Assembly (NCBI GenBank): GCA_014859735.1
Contig: JACUTR010000008.1
Span: 1-32,824 of the forward strand
Reading direction: 5' to 3'
DNA: 32,824 nucleotides
From: Candidatus Methanophagales archaeon
Lineage (GTDB): Archaea; Halobacteriota; Syntropharchaeia; Alkanophagales; Methanospirareceae
The notes under the pieces were generated by a model. It searched no databases. It saw only the letters and a program-made list of their open reading frames with translations, and had not been told where the DNA came from. Both the position numbers and the translations under genes were made by a program. Below, piece by piece: positions 14,611-22,564 of the stretch (the stretch's first letter is position 1; the number at the start of each line of letters is the position of its first letter).

Positions 14611-16658
14611 CCATTTATCTCGCCATTCAAATCCCGGAATGGACGGGGGATTATGAAGCTCAACATACCGCTGAGGTCGCCGGTGACTTCTCAGAACTGA
14701 AGGTGCTCATTGAGGGGATCAAAGGGGAGCGTTTTGAGCGAACGACAACCGTAAAAATGAGTCCTGAAAAAGTCCCTATCTTTGGCGTCGCCCCGCCGGG
14801 CTCAAATCTGGTCTTCAATCCGGGAGCGGAGAAATTCGAGCTCATCGTCCCCGGTGAGGGAGGTGATGGCGGAAGCGGCAATTGGACGATACCTAATTCG
14901 GGATTCACCGATTATTATGACGCAGGTAACTCTAATAAAGTGGATGTCTCCTCTGGCGAGGTAAAGCTTTCATTGCGTGCCGCTGAAAATCTCATGTTAG
15001 ATAATGAGTATAGAGCGTTGCCAGGGGGCACCTATTACTACGACCAGGTTCTCATCAAAAATAATAGCACGTTAGCCATTAATCCCGCGGGATCGGGAGT
15101 TTTGAGAATCTACGCCAATAACATCACGGTAGATTCGAGCTCAAAAATAAGCGCCGATGGATGTGGGGCTCCGGGTGGTGACAGTGACAAAATAGGTTAT
15201 GGTGCAGGTTACGGGAACCCTGGAACTGGTGATGGGGGAGGCGGTGGTGCGGGCTACGGTGGAAACGGTGGAGACGGTGGTTATTATAACGTTGGACCTG
15301 GCGGAGCAGGAGGGGTGGCATACGGGGATGCGATCTCCGAGACGATAGCAATGGGTTCAGGTGGAGGAGGAGGTGCCTCAGGATCGGGCGGATCGGGCGG
15401 ACGCGGTGGAACAGGTGGTGGGGGCATCTGGCTGGATGCCGAGCAAATAACCATCGAGGGCAGCATCTCTGCCAACGGTGAAGCTGGTAAGAGTGGCACT
15501 GGCAGGTCTGCAGGCGGTGGAGGAGGAGGCAGTGGAGGCGGCATCCTGATACGGGGAAAAGATGTTACCATCTCAGGCACGCTCTCTGCCAACGGTAGTA
15601 ATGGAGGAGATGGCTATAAGACATCTCCTTATTTTGGAGGTGGAGGTGGAGGTGGAAGCGGCGGACGGATCAAAGTATTCCATGAATCTGCTCTTAGTGA
15701 TCCAGCGTGGTCGGTGGATGGCGGGACAGGTGGATCCTTGGATGGGTCTGGAAAGGGAAACCCCGGAGAGAATGGTTCCACCGCGAGGATTCCAAGCATG
15801 TACCAGGCGAACCCCCCGCAGACCATTTATTATTCATCCGGTTACTTCGTTTCCACGGTCTATGATACGGGAAATGAGAGTGTACGGTATGGCGAGATGA
15901 TGTGGGACGCTACGTTGAACGGTCAAGAGCTTGTTATGAAGGTCAGAACAGACTGGAATGAAAGCATGGTGTATGCAACTCCCTGGGATGACTGCCCCGG
16001 GCTCTCGTCGAAGAATGGGGAGAACAACATTGAGTTGCGGGGTGTGAGCTCGGTATCACCGGTTGCCCATCGCTACATTCAGTTTCGTGCGGAATGGTCA
16101 ACTGACGATACCAGTAAGACACCTCTTTTGCACGGGTTCAACATCAATTATTCCTTCCCGGCCCAGACTCCTCTTCTGGCAAACGCCTCCGGGAGCATCA
16201 CCTTCAACTCCAACTACCTCTACTATCCCAACCAGAAGATTGTGTACGAGCACGGTGCGGTGATTAAGTCTCAAAAGGAAGGCGGATTTATGCTCCAGGA
16301 ACCTCCTCTTACGATCACCAACAAGAGCGGCATCCCGGCACTGAGAATTTCTATGGTCGAGTTAACCGGTGCGAACTATTCGTACTCCGGTGCAACGGCG
16401 ACATCGGTGAAGAACAGTTACAAAGACTACGATCTGCTCGCCGACTGTTTGAGATACCCTAATTTGAGTATCAACCTCACCACTGAGTATCCTATTGTCT
16501 GGGGTAGCTGGTTTACCAGGGAGTTTGAAGAATCAGGATTTGACGGTTCTTTTTATGATCTCACGGTTACGGCAGAAAAGGTGGTGGTCAACGTGTATGG
16601 CTCTGAGCAGGGAGTCGAGTTGTATCTGGAGAAGACCGGGGTTGAAGTGAAGCTCTAA
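14565..16658 (+). CDS. large glycine-rich surface protein with pilin-like N-terminus
   Basis: A 697-aa protein. The N-terminus reads VIGFVLILGILLSASTIYLAI, like the hydrophobic start of many archaeal pilin-like and envelope proteins (VIGFxLILGI type). No long charged leader precedes it at the GTG at 14565, which lies in a GAGGTGATT stretch. Residues about 130-400 are extremely Gly-rich (runs of 5-8 Gly) with ITIEGSISANG and VTISGTLSANG strands, suggesting a beta-helix or polyglycine-type repeat fold. Residues about 410-697 form a Tyr/Asn/Thr-rich module with many sequons. Part or all of this module is copied at 18321-18890 and 20201-20647. It is probably exported and surface-bound; a role as adhesin or filament-associated protein is inference. 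Confidence 0.8.
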   Translation: MIGFVLILGILLSASTIYLAIQIPEWTGDYEAQHTAEVAGDFSELKVLIEGIKGERFERTTTVKMSPEKVPIFGVAPPGSNLVFNPGAEKFELIVPGEGGDGGSGNWTIPNSGFTDYYDAGNSNKVDVSSGEVKLSLRAAENLMLDNEYRALPGGTYYYDQVLIKNNSTLAINPAGSGVLRIYANNITVDSSSKISADGCGAPGGDSDKIGYGAGYGNPGTGDGGGGGAGYGGNGGDGGYYNVGPGGAGGVAYGDAISETIAMGSGGGGGASGSGGSGGRGGTGGGGIWLDAEQITIEGSISANGEAGKSGTGRSAGGGGGGSGGGILIRGKDVTISGTLSANGSNGGDGYKTSPYFGGGGGGGSGGRIKVFHESALSDPAWSVDGGTGGSLDGSGKGNPGENGSTARIPSMYQANPPQTIYYSSGYFVSTVYDTGNESVRYGEMMWDATLNGQELVMKVRTDWNESMVYATPWDDCPGLSSKNGENNIELRGVSSVSPVAHRYIQFRAEWSTDDTSKTPLLHGFNINYSFPAQTPLLANASGSITFNSNYLYYPNQKIVYEHGAVIKSQKEGGFMLQEPPLTITNKSGIPALRISMVELTGANYSYSGATATSVKNSYKDYDLLADCLRYPNLSINLTTEYPIVWGSWFTREFEESGFDGSFYDLTVTAEKVVVNVYGSEQGVELYLEKTGVEVKL

Positions 16659-16674
16659 GTATCGAGTTGCAAAA

Positions 16675-16690
16675 GGTTTTTTTTAAAAAA
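16675..16690. terminator. T-run/A-run between convergent genes
   Basis: A run of eight T followed by six A lies in the 92-nt gap between the convergent genes at 14565-16658 and 16751-18064. It gives a T-tract in both directions and could end both transcripts. The rest of the gap is A-rich with nothing else recognised. Confidence 0.4.
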
Positions 16691-16750
16691 GAAGAAAAAA
16701 AGGAAAAAATTAAAAGAGGAAAAAACTTCTCTTACACTTTTAGTTATCTC

Positions 16751-18064
16751 TTACTTTTTTCCGCCCTTGCCGCTGTCACTGTTTTTTCCGGCCTTGCCGC
16801 TGTCACTGTCATGGTTACTGTTTTTTCCGGCCTTGCCGCTGTCACTGTTTTTTCTGACTTCGCCGCTGTCACTGTCACTGTTTTTTCCGCCCTTGTCAAT
16901 TACTCTTATCGTGTCACTGCCTTCAAATTCAGTTTCATCAGTTTTTCCGGTTACTGTTATATCCACCTCTTCTCCTACTTCGAGTATTTCTGTTACCTCA
17001 GACCTGTCGAATTTGACCATGAGACGGCCGTCGTCTTGGACTTCTCCCCACTCGGCACCAACAGATTTCCCATCATATAGAAGTTGAACACTCTCAATAT
17101 CGATGTCCCCAACGACGTACCCATCCGACAGTTCGATGATGTAGGCTGTTATCCACTTTCCTTTGCTCTTGAGGTTGAGTGTCTCTGGCTCGATAACGAC
17201 AGTAGCTGGTATTGGGCCAATAGCTAGTACTTCCGCAGGCGATGTGGGATTATCAACAGGGCCAATGGGATAAGGTTCTCCAAACCAGAATGTCATGGTG
17301 ATCTCCCATGCTGCTTCTGGTCCTGGTTTGAGCTCACCTATGTTGTATTGCAAGCCAACTGCCACATCTCCCGTCATGCTAGTTACACCATTGAGCTCTC
17401 CATCCTGGTCGCCAGTCAACATCATGGTATCATACACATCTATACCATGGTTGCTGGAACGGTTACTGCCGGTGAAGCCGTTTTTGAAGTACCCTTGATC
17501 TTCGACCCAAACAAAGTCATTCTCTGGGTCGTACCAGGCGTTGTCATTATCTCCATAGGGGTAATACGGAATATCATAATCTACCAGCTCAAAGAACCTC
17601 ACACCGGTAAGTGTCTCAGACCCGGTGTTCGTCAGCGTGTAGGATATCGTGAAGTAGCGTTCACTCCCGCTTGGAATGTAAACAGTTCTCCTTACTTCTA
17701 TATTACCATCAGGAGTTTCAAGTATCGCAGTCGTATCAGGGTCGTTGTAATCCATTCCAAAATAGTCGATTACCTGAAAATCATAGGACCTGTGAATGCC
17801 GTCATCATACCATATACTGTAGATTTCCAGCGTACAACTTAGTTGTCCATCACCCTTATATAACCAAAAATTATCGGGATTATCGCTTCCTGTCCCCGTC
17901 TCACCAATATATAGTTCCAGGAGCTCATTGCCGCCATGGTATCCCGTTGTATCTTCCGCACTCACGGTTGCCACTGTCACAGCCAAAACGCACGCTATCA
18001 TCGCCACGACCAAAATCGTTACGATTGGCTTCCGTGTATCATTTTTCGTATTGTTATTATCCAT
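16751..18064 (-). CDS. secreted protein with archaeal surface domain and low-complexity tail
   Basis: A 437-aa protein. I start at the ATG at 18064 (MDNNNT), since the longer GTG start lies inside an AGGAGGTGA ribosome-binding site. The signal peptide ends near VSA/ED. Residues about 40-270 form a beta-rich domain with an Asp/Tyr-rich centre, probably Ca-binding. Residues about 285-395 match a domain common in archaeal secreted proteins (IEPETLNLKSKGKWITAYI, DIDIESVQL, LMVKFDRSEV, FEGSDTIRVID). The tail (about 400-437) is repeated GKNSDSGKAGKNSDSG, lysine-rich with no membrane anchor or PGF tail. The protein is therefore likely released or bound by charge to the envelope. It is transcribed alone from a TATA box near 18114. 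Confidence 0.8.
   Translation of the reverse strand: MDNNNTKNDTRKPIVTILVVAMIACVLAVTVATVSAEDTTGYHGGNELLELYIGETGTGSDNPDNFWLYKGDGQLSCTLEIYSIWYDDGIHRSYDFQVIDYFGMDYNDPDTTAILETPDGNIEVRRTVYIPSGSERYFTISYTLTNTGSETLTGVRFFELVDYDIPYYPYGDNDNAWYDPENDFVWVEDQGYFKNGFTGSNRSSNHGIDVYDTMMLTGDQDGELNGVTSMTGDVAVGLQYNIGELKPGPEAAWEITMTFWFGEPYPIGPVDNPTSPAEVLAIGPIPATVVIEPETLNLKSKGKWITAYIIELSDGYVVGDIDIESVQLLYDGKSVGAEWGEVQDDGRLMVKFDRSEVTEILEVGEEVDITVTGKTDETEFEGSDTIRVIDKGGKNSDSDSGEVRKNSDSGKAGKNSNHDSDSGKAGKNSDSGKGGKK
16757..16900 (-). repeat. degenerate tandem repeats encoding the Gly-Lys-Asn-Ser-Asp tail
   Basis: On the plus strand the unit is roughly CCTTGCCGCTGTCACTG followed by TTTTTTCCGG, present about four times with small insertions. 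It encodes the repeated K-N-S-D-S-G-K-A-G tail. Unit number is likely to vary between strains by slippage. Confidence 0.7.
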
Positions 18065-18113
18065 TTTTCTCTTTCTCACCTCCTATTTCCTTAAATCAAT
18101 GTACATGGACAAT

Positions 18114-18123
18114 ACATATAAGA
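18114..18123 (-). promoter_or_regulatory. TATA box for the secreted protein at 16751-18064
   Basis: The minus strand reads CTTATATGTA about 50 nt before the chosen ATG, leaving a leader that includes the AGGAGGTGA ribosome-binding site. The rest of the non-coding stretch 18124-18320 is AT-rich on the left and shows no gene. Confidence 0.45.
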
Positions 18124-18320
18124 TTTTCCTATAGTAACAAAATATTTACATAATTAGACAAAAAATTCTGAAGATCTGAAAAATAATTTGTGCACCTTGT
18201 GACCCGAACTTCAAATGAGGCGATTTTTTTTATAACTGAACGAGATACGATAGATAAAGTGAGCGTGGCGGGGAACCGGTGGTGATAAGAAGCAACGTGG
18301 TGGAAAAAACTTCTGACTGA

Positions 18321-18890
18321 TTTTACTATCCATCCGGTTACTTCGTTTCCAGCGTGCATGATGCGGGAAGTGAGAGCGTAGCTTATGGCGAGATGACCTG
18401 GGACGCTACGGTGAATAGTGAGCTTGTTCTGAAGGTCAGAACAGACTGGACTGGAAGCATGGCGTCTGCAACTCCCTGGGCTGAATGCCCCGGGCTCTCG
18501 TCGACTGATGGGGAGAACAGAATTGGGTTGGCGGGTGTAAGCTCTGTCTCACCGGTGGCACATCGCTACATTCAGTTTCGCGCGGAGTTGTCAACCGATG
18601 ATGAGACTGAGACACCTCGGCTCACAACGACGACCTCGGTGAAGAGCACTTACAAAGACTACGATTTGCTCGCAGCCAATTTGAGATACCCTAACTTGAC
18701 GATCAACCTCACGACTGAGTATCCTTCCGTCTGGGGTAACTGGTTTACTAAGGAGTTTGAAGCATCAGGATTGGACGGTTCTTATTATGATATCAGTGTT
18801 ACAGATAAAAATGTGGAGGTCAACTTGTATGGATATGAGCAAGGAATGGGGTTGTATCTGGAGAAGACCGAGGTTGAGGTGGAGATATAA
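18321..18890 (+). pseudogene. truncated copy of the glycine-rich surface protein (copy 1)
   Basis: The translated sequence follows residues about 420-530 of the protein at 14565-16658 (SGYFVS, GEMTWDAT, ATPWAECPGLSS, VAHRYIQFRAE). It then jumps over roughly 80 residues to TTSVKSTYKDYDLLA and continues to the C-terminus and stop. An in-frame TGA lies just before the homology and there is no ribosome-binding site; the first possible start is a GTG at 18354. It therefore lacks the signal and the Gly-rich region and carries an internal deletion. It is closer to copy 2 than to the full gene (both have AANLRYPNLTINL), so both probably come from one lost paralogue. Confidence 0.8.
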
Positions 18891-18912
18891 GTAATTGCTC
18901 AATAAGGAGCGA

Positions 18913-18937
18913 AAAATCCTAAGTATAAAGGGATTTT
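18913..18937 (-). terminator. hairpin downstream of the acylphosphatase-like gene
   Basis: AAAATCC pairs with GGATTTT around an 11-nt loop. It lies between two convergent coding stretches, and a second small hairpin GTTCC/GGAAC follows near 18952-18963. It is a possible termination or processing site; no stronger support is visible. Confidence 0.3.
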
Positions 18938-18984
18938 GAAAGCGAAAGTCAGTTCCGAGGAACTAAATGAATTATTTTTAAAAA

Positions 18985-19650
18985 TTAACATTTCAACATC
19001 CCTTTTATCTCTTCAACATCTTTGCTTAATATCTCATATTTCGCTCTCAATTCCTTCATCTCTTCCCTTAGCCCGGTTACAATGATTAATGCATCCTTTA
19101 TTTCGACTATGTCTTCTCTTATTACACCTATGTCCGCACTCACACCTCTTAGAATCTCTACTGTTGTATCCTGCTTCTCAATCATTATATCCTGCTTCTC
19201 AATCATTATATCCTGCTTCTCAATGATCGTGCTTGTATCTTCCTTCACGCCTTTCAATATCTCTATTGTCTGGTTTTGTTTCTCAATCGTCTCCTTTTGT
19301 GCCTGGTGTAACTTTATCATCTCACCCCTTGCTAAATCTAACCTTTCACCTAACTCATCGGTTATGTCTCCTCGCTTGACTTCGAAGTATTCAAACTCAC
19401 CGGTAGGCTCTTCAAAGGTTACATCCAATTCTTCAACCGATATGGGGTCTTCTTCGATTTTGATTTGTTCTATAAAGCTCTCGAGGTTTTCCTTTTCTCC
19501 CTCTGCAATTATCCTTACATCATAAGGTCTGATGTTTTCTACAAATCCCGCTATCTTTAACTTTCTTGCTATTCTGAACACTACACCCCTGTAACCCACT
19601 CCTTGAACTTCTCCTTTTACAAGGATGTTTGCCCGCACCATCTTATTCAT
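18985..19650 (-). CDS. acylphosphatase-domain protein with long coiled-coil tail
   Basis: A 221-aa protein. Residues 4-92 form an acylphosphatase domain: GEVQGVGYR with catalytic Arg21 and FVENIRPYD with catalytic Asn39, both present. Family members hydrolyse acylphosphates such as carbamoyl or 1,3-bisphosphoglycerate, and are usually only about 90 aa. Here a tail (about 105-221) of heptad-like coiled coil follows, including IEKQDIM repeated in tandem and a final KDVEEIKGML helix. The tail suggests oligomer formation or partner binding. No signal peptide is seen, so it is cytoplasmic. It is a lone gene between two truncated surface-protein copies, divergent from the antitoxin gene at 19719. 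Confidence 0.85.
   Translation of the reverse strand: MNKMVRANILVKGEVQGVGYRGVVFRIARKLKIAGFVENIRPYDVRIIAEGEKENLESFIEQIKIEEDPISVEELDVTFEEPTGEFEYFEVKRGDITDELGERLDLARGEMIKLHQAQKETIEKQNQTIEILKGVKEDTSTIIEKQDIMIEKQDIMIEKQDTTVEILRGVSADIGVIREDIVEIKDALIIVTGLREEMKELRAKYEILSKDVEEIKGMLKC
19167..19229 (-). repeat. three tandem 21-bp units in the coiled-coil region
   Basis: Three head-to-tail 21-bp units, the first two identical and the third with about three changes, each encode seven residues (IEKQDIM type). The unit length equals one heptad, so copy changes would lengthen the coiled coil without a frameshift. Confidence 0.85.
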
Positions 19651-19680
19651 TTAACTACACTTCTTATGTTTAACGTCATC

Positions 19681-19690
19681 ATATAAATAT
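19681..19690 (+). promoter_or_regulatory. TATA box for the antitoxin gene
   Basis: ATATAAATAT lies 29-38 nt before the ATG at 19719, with GGAGGAGGTG in between as ribosome-binding site. The site is nearly symmetrical, so it may also serve the divergent acylphosphatase-like gene, whose start is 31 nt away on the other side. Confidence 0.45.
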
Positions 19691-19718
19691 AGGTAGGATA
19701 GGAGGAGGTGTGAGGGAG

Positions 19719-20003
19719 ATGCCGAAAACAAGAACAATCGAGGTTGTGTATGAGGATGGAGTGTTTAAGCCGCTGGAGAAGGTGGAACTGGAGGAGGGGG
19801 TGAAAATGGAGATAGAAATTAAGAAGGAAAAGAAGATTTTAGATAAACATGAAAAAACAAGGGAAATTTTAGGTAAATTGAATACGTTTAAACCTATCAG
19901 TTTAAAGCCAGAAAAACTGGAGGAAATTTATATTGAATCCCGTCGTTATTGGTTCATCAGTTTTTATAGAAGCCATTCTGTATTCGAAGAGAGAACCTCT
20001 TGA
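19719..20003 (+). CDS. AF2212-like antitoxin (DUF104)
   Basis: A 94-aa frame whose first 35 residues match the DUF104 antitoxin signature (TRTIEVVYEDGVFKPLEKVEL, then EEGVKMEIEI). Such proteins neutralise PIN-domain ribonucleases encoded just downstream. The start is the ATG at 19719; a GTG at 19710 is in frame but overlaps the ribosome-binding site. The last 23 residues overlap the PIN frame in another phase and look unlike the family, so the C-terminus may be altered. Because the partner PIN gene is broken, this is probably an orphan antitoxin remnant. Confidence 0.7.
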   Translation: MPKTRTIEVVYEDGVFKPLEKVELEEGVKMEIEIKKEKKILDKHEKTREILGKLNTFKPISLKPEKLEEIYIESRRYWFISFYRSHSVFEERTS

Positions 20004-20202
20004 AAGGATAATTTCAGGTTATGATGCCTTCGCACCTGTTAATGTTCTCGAAGAAACGCTCTTTAAGACAATAATTGGGATTGTTGGAGAAAATATAAAG
20101 AATGAAAACTTTTTCCAGATAAAAAAGGCTTGGATTAAAGGCATTGGAAAAGGAGAGGTCGAGAATAGATTTAATGTGATTTTAGAACTTATTAAGAATT
20201 AA
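19933..20202 (+). pseudogene. truncated, probably inactive PIN-domain toxin
   Basis: An 89-aa frame from a TTG start. It begins PVVIGSSVFIEAI, where PIN-domain ribonucleases have VIDSSVFIE: the first metal-binding Asp is Gly here (GGT codon). The usual second half with the later acidic residues is missing. The stop codon lies exactly at the join with copy 2 of the surface-protein fragment (20201), so the gene was cut by that rearrangement. It overlaps the antitoxin frame, the normal order for this toxin-antitoxin family. Confidence 0.7.
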
Positions 20203-20647
20203 TTACCTCTACTATCCCAACCAGGAGATTGTCTACGAGCACGGCGCGGTGATTAAGTATCAAAGTGAGGGAGGATTTATGCTTCAAGAACCTCCTATTA
20301 CGATCAGCAACAAGAGTGGCATCCCGGCACTAAGAGTTTCTCTGGTCGATTTGACCGGTGCAAACTATTCGTACTCCGGTGCAACGACGACCTCGGTGAA
20401 GAGCACTTACAAAGACTACGATCTGCTCGCAGCCAATTTGAGATACCCTAATTTGACTATCAATCTCACCACTGAGTATCCTTCCGTCTGGCGTGATTGG
20501 TTTAATACGACGTTGAAAGAATCAGGATTGGACAGCTCTTTTTATACCGTCAGTGTTACAGCTAATAAGGTGCAGGTCAGGCTTGAGGGAAAAGGGGAAG
20601 GTGTTGAGTTGTATCTGGAGAAGACCGGGGTTGAGGTGAAGCTATAA
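20201..20647 (+). pseudogene. truncated copy of the glycine-rich surface protein (copy 2)
   Basis: The translated sequence matches the last 148 residues of the protein at 14565-16658 (YLYYPNQ, EHGAVIK, GGFMLQEPP, GANYSYSGAT, KDYDLLAANLRYPNL, LYLEKTGVEVKL). The match starts abruptly next to the PIN remnant. There is no signal sequence or Gly-rich region. An open frame exists from 20249 or earlier, but no proper start or ribosome-binding site is seen. The C-terminal end differs from the full gene (KVQVRLEGKGEGVELY against KVVVNVYGSEQGVELY), so this is an old copy. Confidence 0.8.
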
Positions 20648-20667
20648 GTAACGAATTGCAAAATGCT

Positions 20668-20723
20668 AAGCCCTTTACAAGGGCTTGCGGGGGCACGGGC
20701 GGAGCCCACGATGTGTAATCGTG
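20668..20723. repeat. GC hairpin cassette between pseudogene and tadC-like gene
   Basis: Hairpins are AAGCCCTT/AAGGGCTT (20668-20686), GGGC/GCCC with a GGA loop (20697-20707) and CACGAT/ATCGTG (20707-20723). The first two are the same type as those at 12393-12436 and 32048-32149. They may end transcription from both sides. The last part resembles the promoter-like blocks at 28895 and 30407, but without the TATA sequence. Confidence 0.6.
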
Positions 20724-20728
20724 TGGTT

Positions 20729-21664
20729 CTAAATCGGCATGAACTTCAAGACCGCAAAGAGTCCAAATGCTGCTGATGCTAACACCACGGCATGTCTTAA
20801 TCCCACAATAACTTTACCTTCCCCTAACTTCCCTGCTACTAATCCCGAACAAATTCCCTGGATAACGCCACAATGGAAGAAGAGCATCTTCAGCATTTCC
20901 ACATTCACTCCTCTGATCATTACACCTCCCCTCCCACCTGCTCCCGCTTCCGCAACTGCCTCTCCCGCTTCCACCATCGTCGGTATAAACGAGTGGTACA
21001 GTACCAATAAGACGCCTAAGAAGACAAAGAAGGTGACGTAGCAAACCATTACATAAGGGCTCATATCCGCGATTCTTCTCTTCTCCAGCGATTTCAATTC
21101 CATCACGTCATCCGCAGCGATCTTAAGTACTACTCCTACCTCTCCTCCGGTCCGGTAGCCTTCTATGATCATTTCGATCGAACGTTTTATTATTCGTGTG
21201 GGATACCGCTTTGCAAACATCCTCAGTGCATCCTCGAAAGGGACACCCCAGGTGAGCTGTGTGGCAATCCTCCTCATCCCCTCGGTAAGCACCCCATATT
21301 CTCCTTCCGAGGTAAGCGTAACGGCATCTATCAGTGAGAGCCCTGCTCTCTTTGCTTGTGCAAGGTCACGAAGCAAGTCCGGAAATGCATCTTCAGCCTT
21401 CCTTATCCTCTTCTGCTCACTGTAAATATAATGTGCGGGTGGAACAAACGCCACGATACCTGCTAAGATGTATGCATCATACGGTGCGACAAACTCCAAC
21501 CCGTAGATATACGAGATAAGCATGAGACATCCCGCAAGAGCGCTCGATAGGTAGCCCAATCGTACCGGTTTTTCTCTGATGACCTCCATAGGCTCTCTGA
21601 AGAATTGTATCAGGATTTTCTTTCTCGTTCTTCTTTCCAGCGTCTCCAGAATCTCATCCTGCAT
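20729..21664 (-). CDS. type IV filament platform protein (TadC/GspF-like)
   Basis: A 311-aa membrane protein. A cytoplasmic N-terminus (with FFREPMEVIREKPVR) is followed by two helices (about 38-58 and 62-80). A cytoplasmic T2SSF domain (about 92-200; AFPDLLRDLAQAKRAGLSLIDAV, WGVPFEDALRMFAKRYP, GYRTGGEVG) comes next, and then about three more helices up to 309. T2SSF proteins form the inner-membrane platform that the assembly ATPase acts on. Archaeal pili and archaella often have one long FlaJ; here two shorter proteins are encoded in tandem, as in Tad (TadB/TadC) systems. It lies 18 nt after its partner gene and is the last gene of the module. Confidence 0.85.
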   Translation of the reverse strand: MQDEILETLERRTRKKILIQFFREPMEVIREKPVRLGYLSSALAGCLMLISYIYGLEFVAPYDAYILAGIVAFVPPAHYIYSEQKRIRKAEDAFPDLLRDLAQAKRAGLSLIDAVTLTSEGEYGVLTEGMRRIATQLTWGVPFEDALRMFAKRYPTRIIKRSIEMIIEGYRTGGEVGVVLKIAADDVMELKSLEKRRIADMSPYVMVCYVTFFVFLGVLLVLYHSFIPTMVEAGEAVAEAGAGGRGGVMIRGVNVEMLKMLFFHCGVIQGICSGLVAGKLGEGKVIVGLRHAVVLASAAFGLFAVLKFMPI

Positions 21665-21682
21665 TTTTCTTCTCGTACACCC

Positions 21683-22564
21683 TCACGAATACAGATCAAT
21701 CAAAAAGATAAATCCCGCAGAGCCAAGCGGAATGATGATATACACAATCGCAGCAAGTAGAGAGAGAGAAGCTGTGCCGAGGAAGCACATTATCGACATC
21801 ACTACCATAATCAGGAGCGGTGCTGCAACCAGTCCTACCACATAAAATTCAGCAAACAAGCCCAGCATCGTGATAAAATCACCGTATTTCCTCCTCCTCT
21901 CTTCCATATACATCGTTGCTGCATTAATGAAGTAGGGCCCCATTTCACCACCGGTGAGTGCGGTTGTTACTGCTCCCTGCAAGAACGACCTCATCTGTTG
22001 GGAAGCGGTTACCGTTGCCAGGTTTCGTAGTGCGGTGATGAAATCAAGTCCAAGCAATTCTACATCGCGCACTATCTGTTTCGCTTCCATGCTTACCTCG
22101 CCGTAGTTTCCCTCCATCTCTGAGAGCTTCTTGAATATCTCATAAGGAATCACCCCAATGGAAGCCATCGAAGAGATATAACCGATAGCATAAGGGAGAA
22201 ACGCTTCTATCTTCCCTCTCCTTTCCCATGCCTTTATGTTCGGTAAGCAATAAAAGCCGAAGAAAACAGAAAAGAAGGCGAGTAGTATACCCGCAGGAAT
22301 GAGCATGAAATCTAGTAAGTCAAAAGAAGAAGAGAAGTCAACTTCGAGTATCAAAGAGAGCATGAGTTTCATGAGTAAATAGATAAAGAGGACACAAATC
22401 GCCCCTATAAGGGAATAAAAAAGAGCAGTTGAGAGCCATCTCTCCACGGGAACGTATATCCTCGCTCTTATAAGATTCTCTCGTACTGAATCGAATTTCG
22501 CTCTTCTCCTCCTGAAATACTCGCCGAATATACCATATGCGATCTCATTTATATCCGCGTTCAT
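21683..22564 (-). CDS. type IV filament platform protein (TadB/GspF-like)
   Basis: A 293-aa membrane protein. It starts with a basic cytoplasmic segment, then two helices (about 45-70 and 85-110). The T2SSF domain (about 118-225) has AFLPYAIGYISSMASIGVIPYEIF, EVSMEAKQIVRDVELLGLD and LTGGEMGPYF. Two more helices (about 238-265 and 268-290) follow. It pairs with the protein at 20729-21664 as the membrane platform for pilus assembly. The start overlaps the ATPase gene by 20 nt, so the proteins are probably made together. The substrate filament is not encoded next to it; candidates are the pilin-like N-terminus protein at 14565 or genes elsewhere. Confidence 0.87.
   Translation of the reverse strand: MNADINEIAYGIFGEYFRRRRAKFDSVRENLIRARIYVPVERWLSTALFYSLIGAICVLFIYLLMKLMLSLILEVDFSSSFDLLDFMLIPAGILLAFFSVFFGFYCLPNIKAWERRGKIEAFLPYAIGYISSMASIGVIPYEIFKKLSEMEGNYGEVSMEAKQIVRDVELLGLDFITALRNLATVTASQQMRSFLQGAVTTALTGGEMGPYFINAATMYMEERRRKYGDFITMLGLFAEFYVVGLVAAPLLIMVVMSIMCFLGTASLSLLAAIVYIIIPLGSAGFIFLIDLYS

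Noticed and set aside
15124-15900. Long frames opposite and beside the glycine-rich coding region (Pro-rich, Arg/His-rich or Glu-rich)
   Set aside because: They are by-products of the GGN-rich codons on the plus strand, with biased composition and no ribosome-binding site.
17348-18153. Plus-strand frames opposite the secreted protein at 16751-18064
   Set aside because: They have no ribosome-binding site or recognisable domain, while the minus frame has a signal peptide, a known domain and a promoter.
18321-20647. An insertion sequence or transposon carrying the acylphosphatase and toxin-antitoxin genes
   Set aside because: The flanking surface-gene fragments are two C-terminal copies in the same direction, not element ends, and no transposase or terminal inverted repeat is seen.
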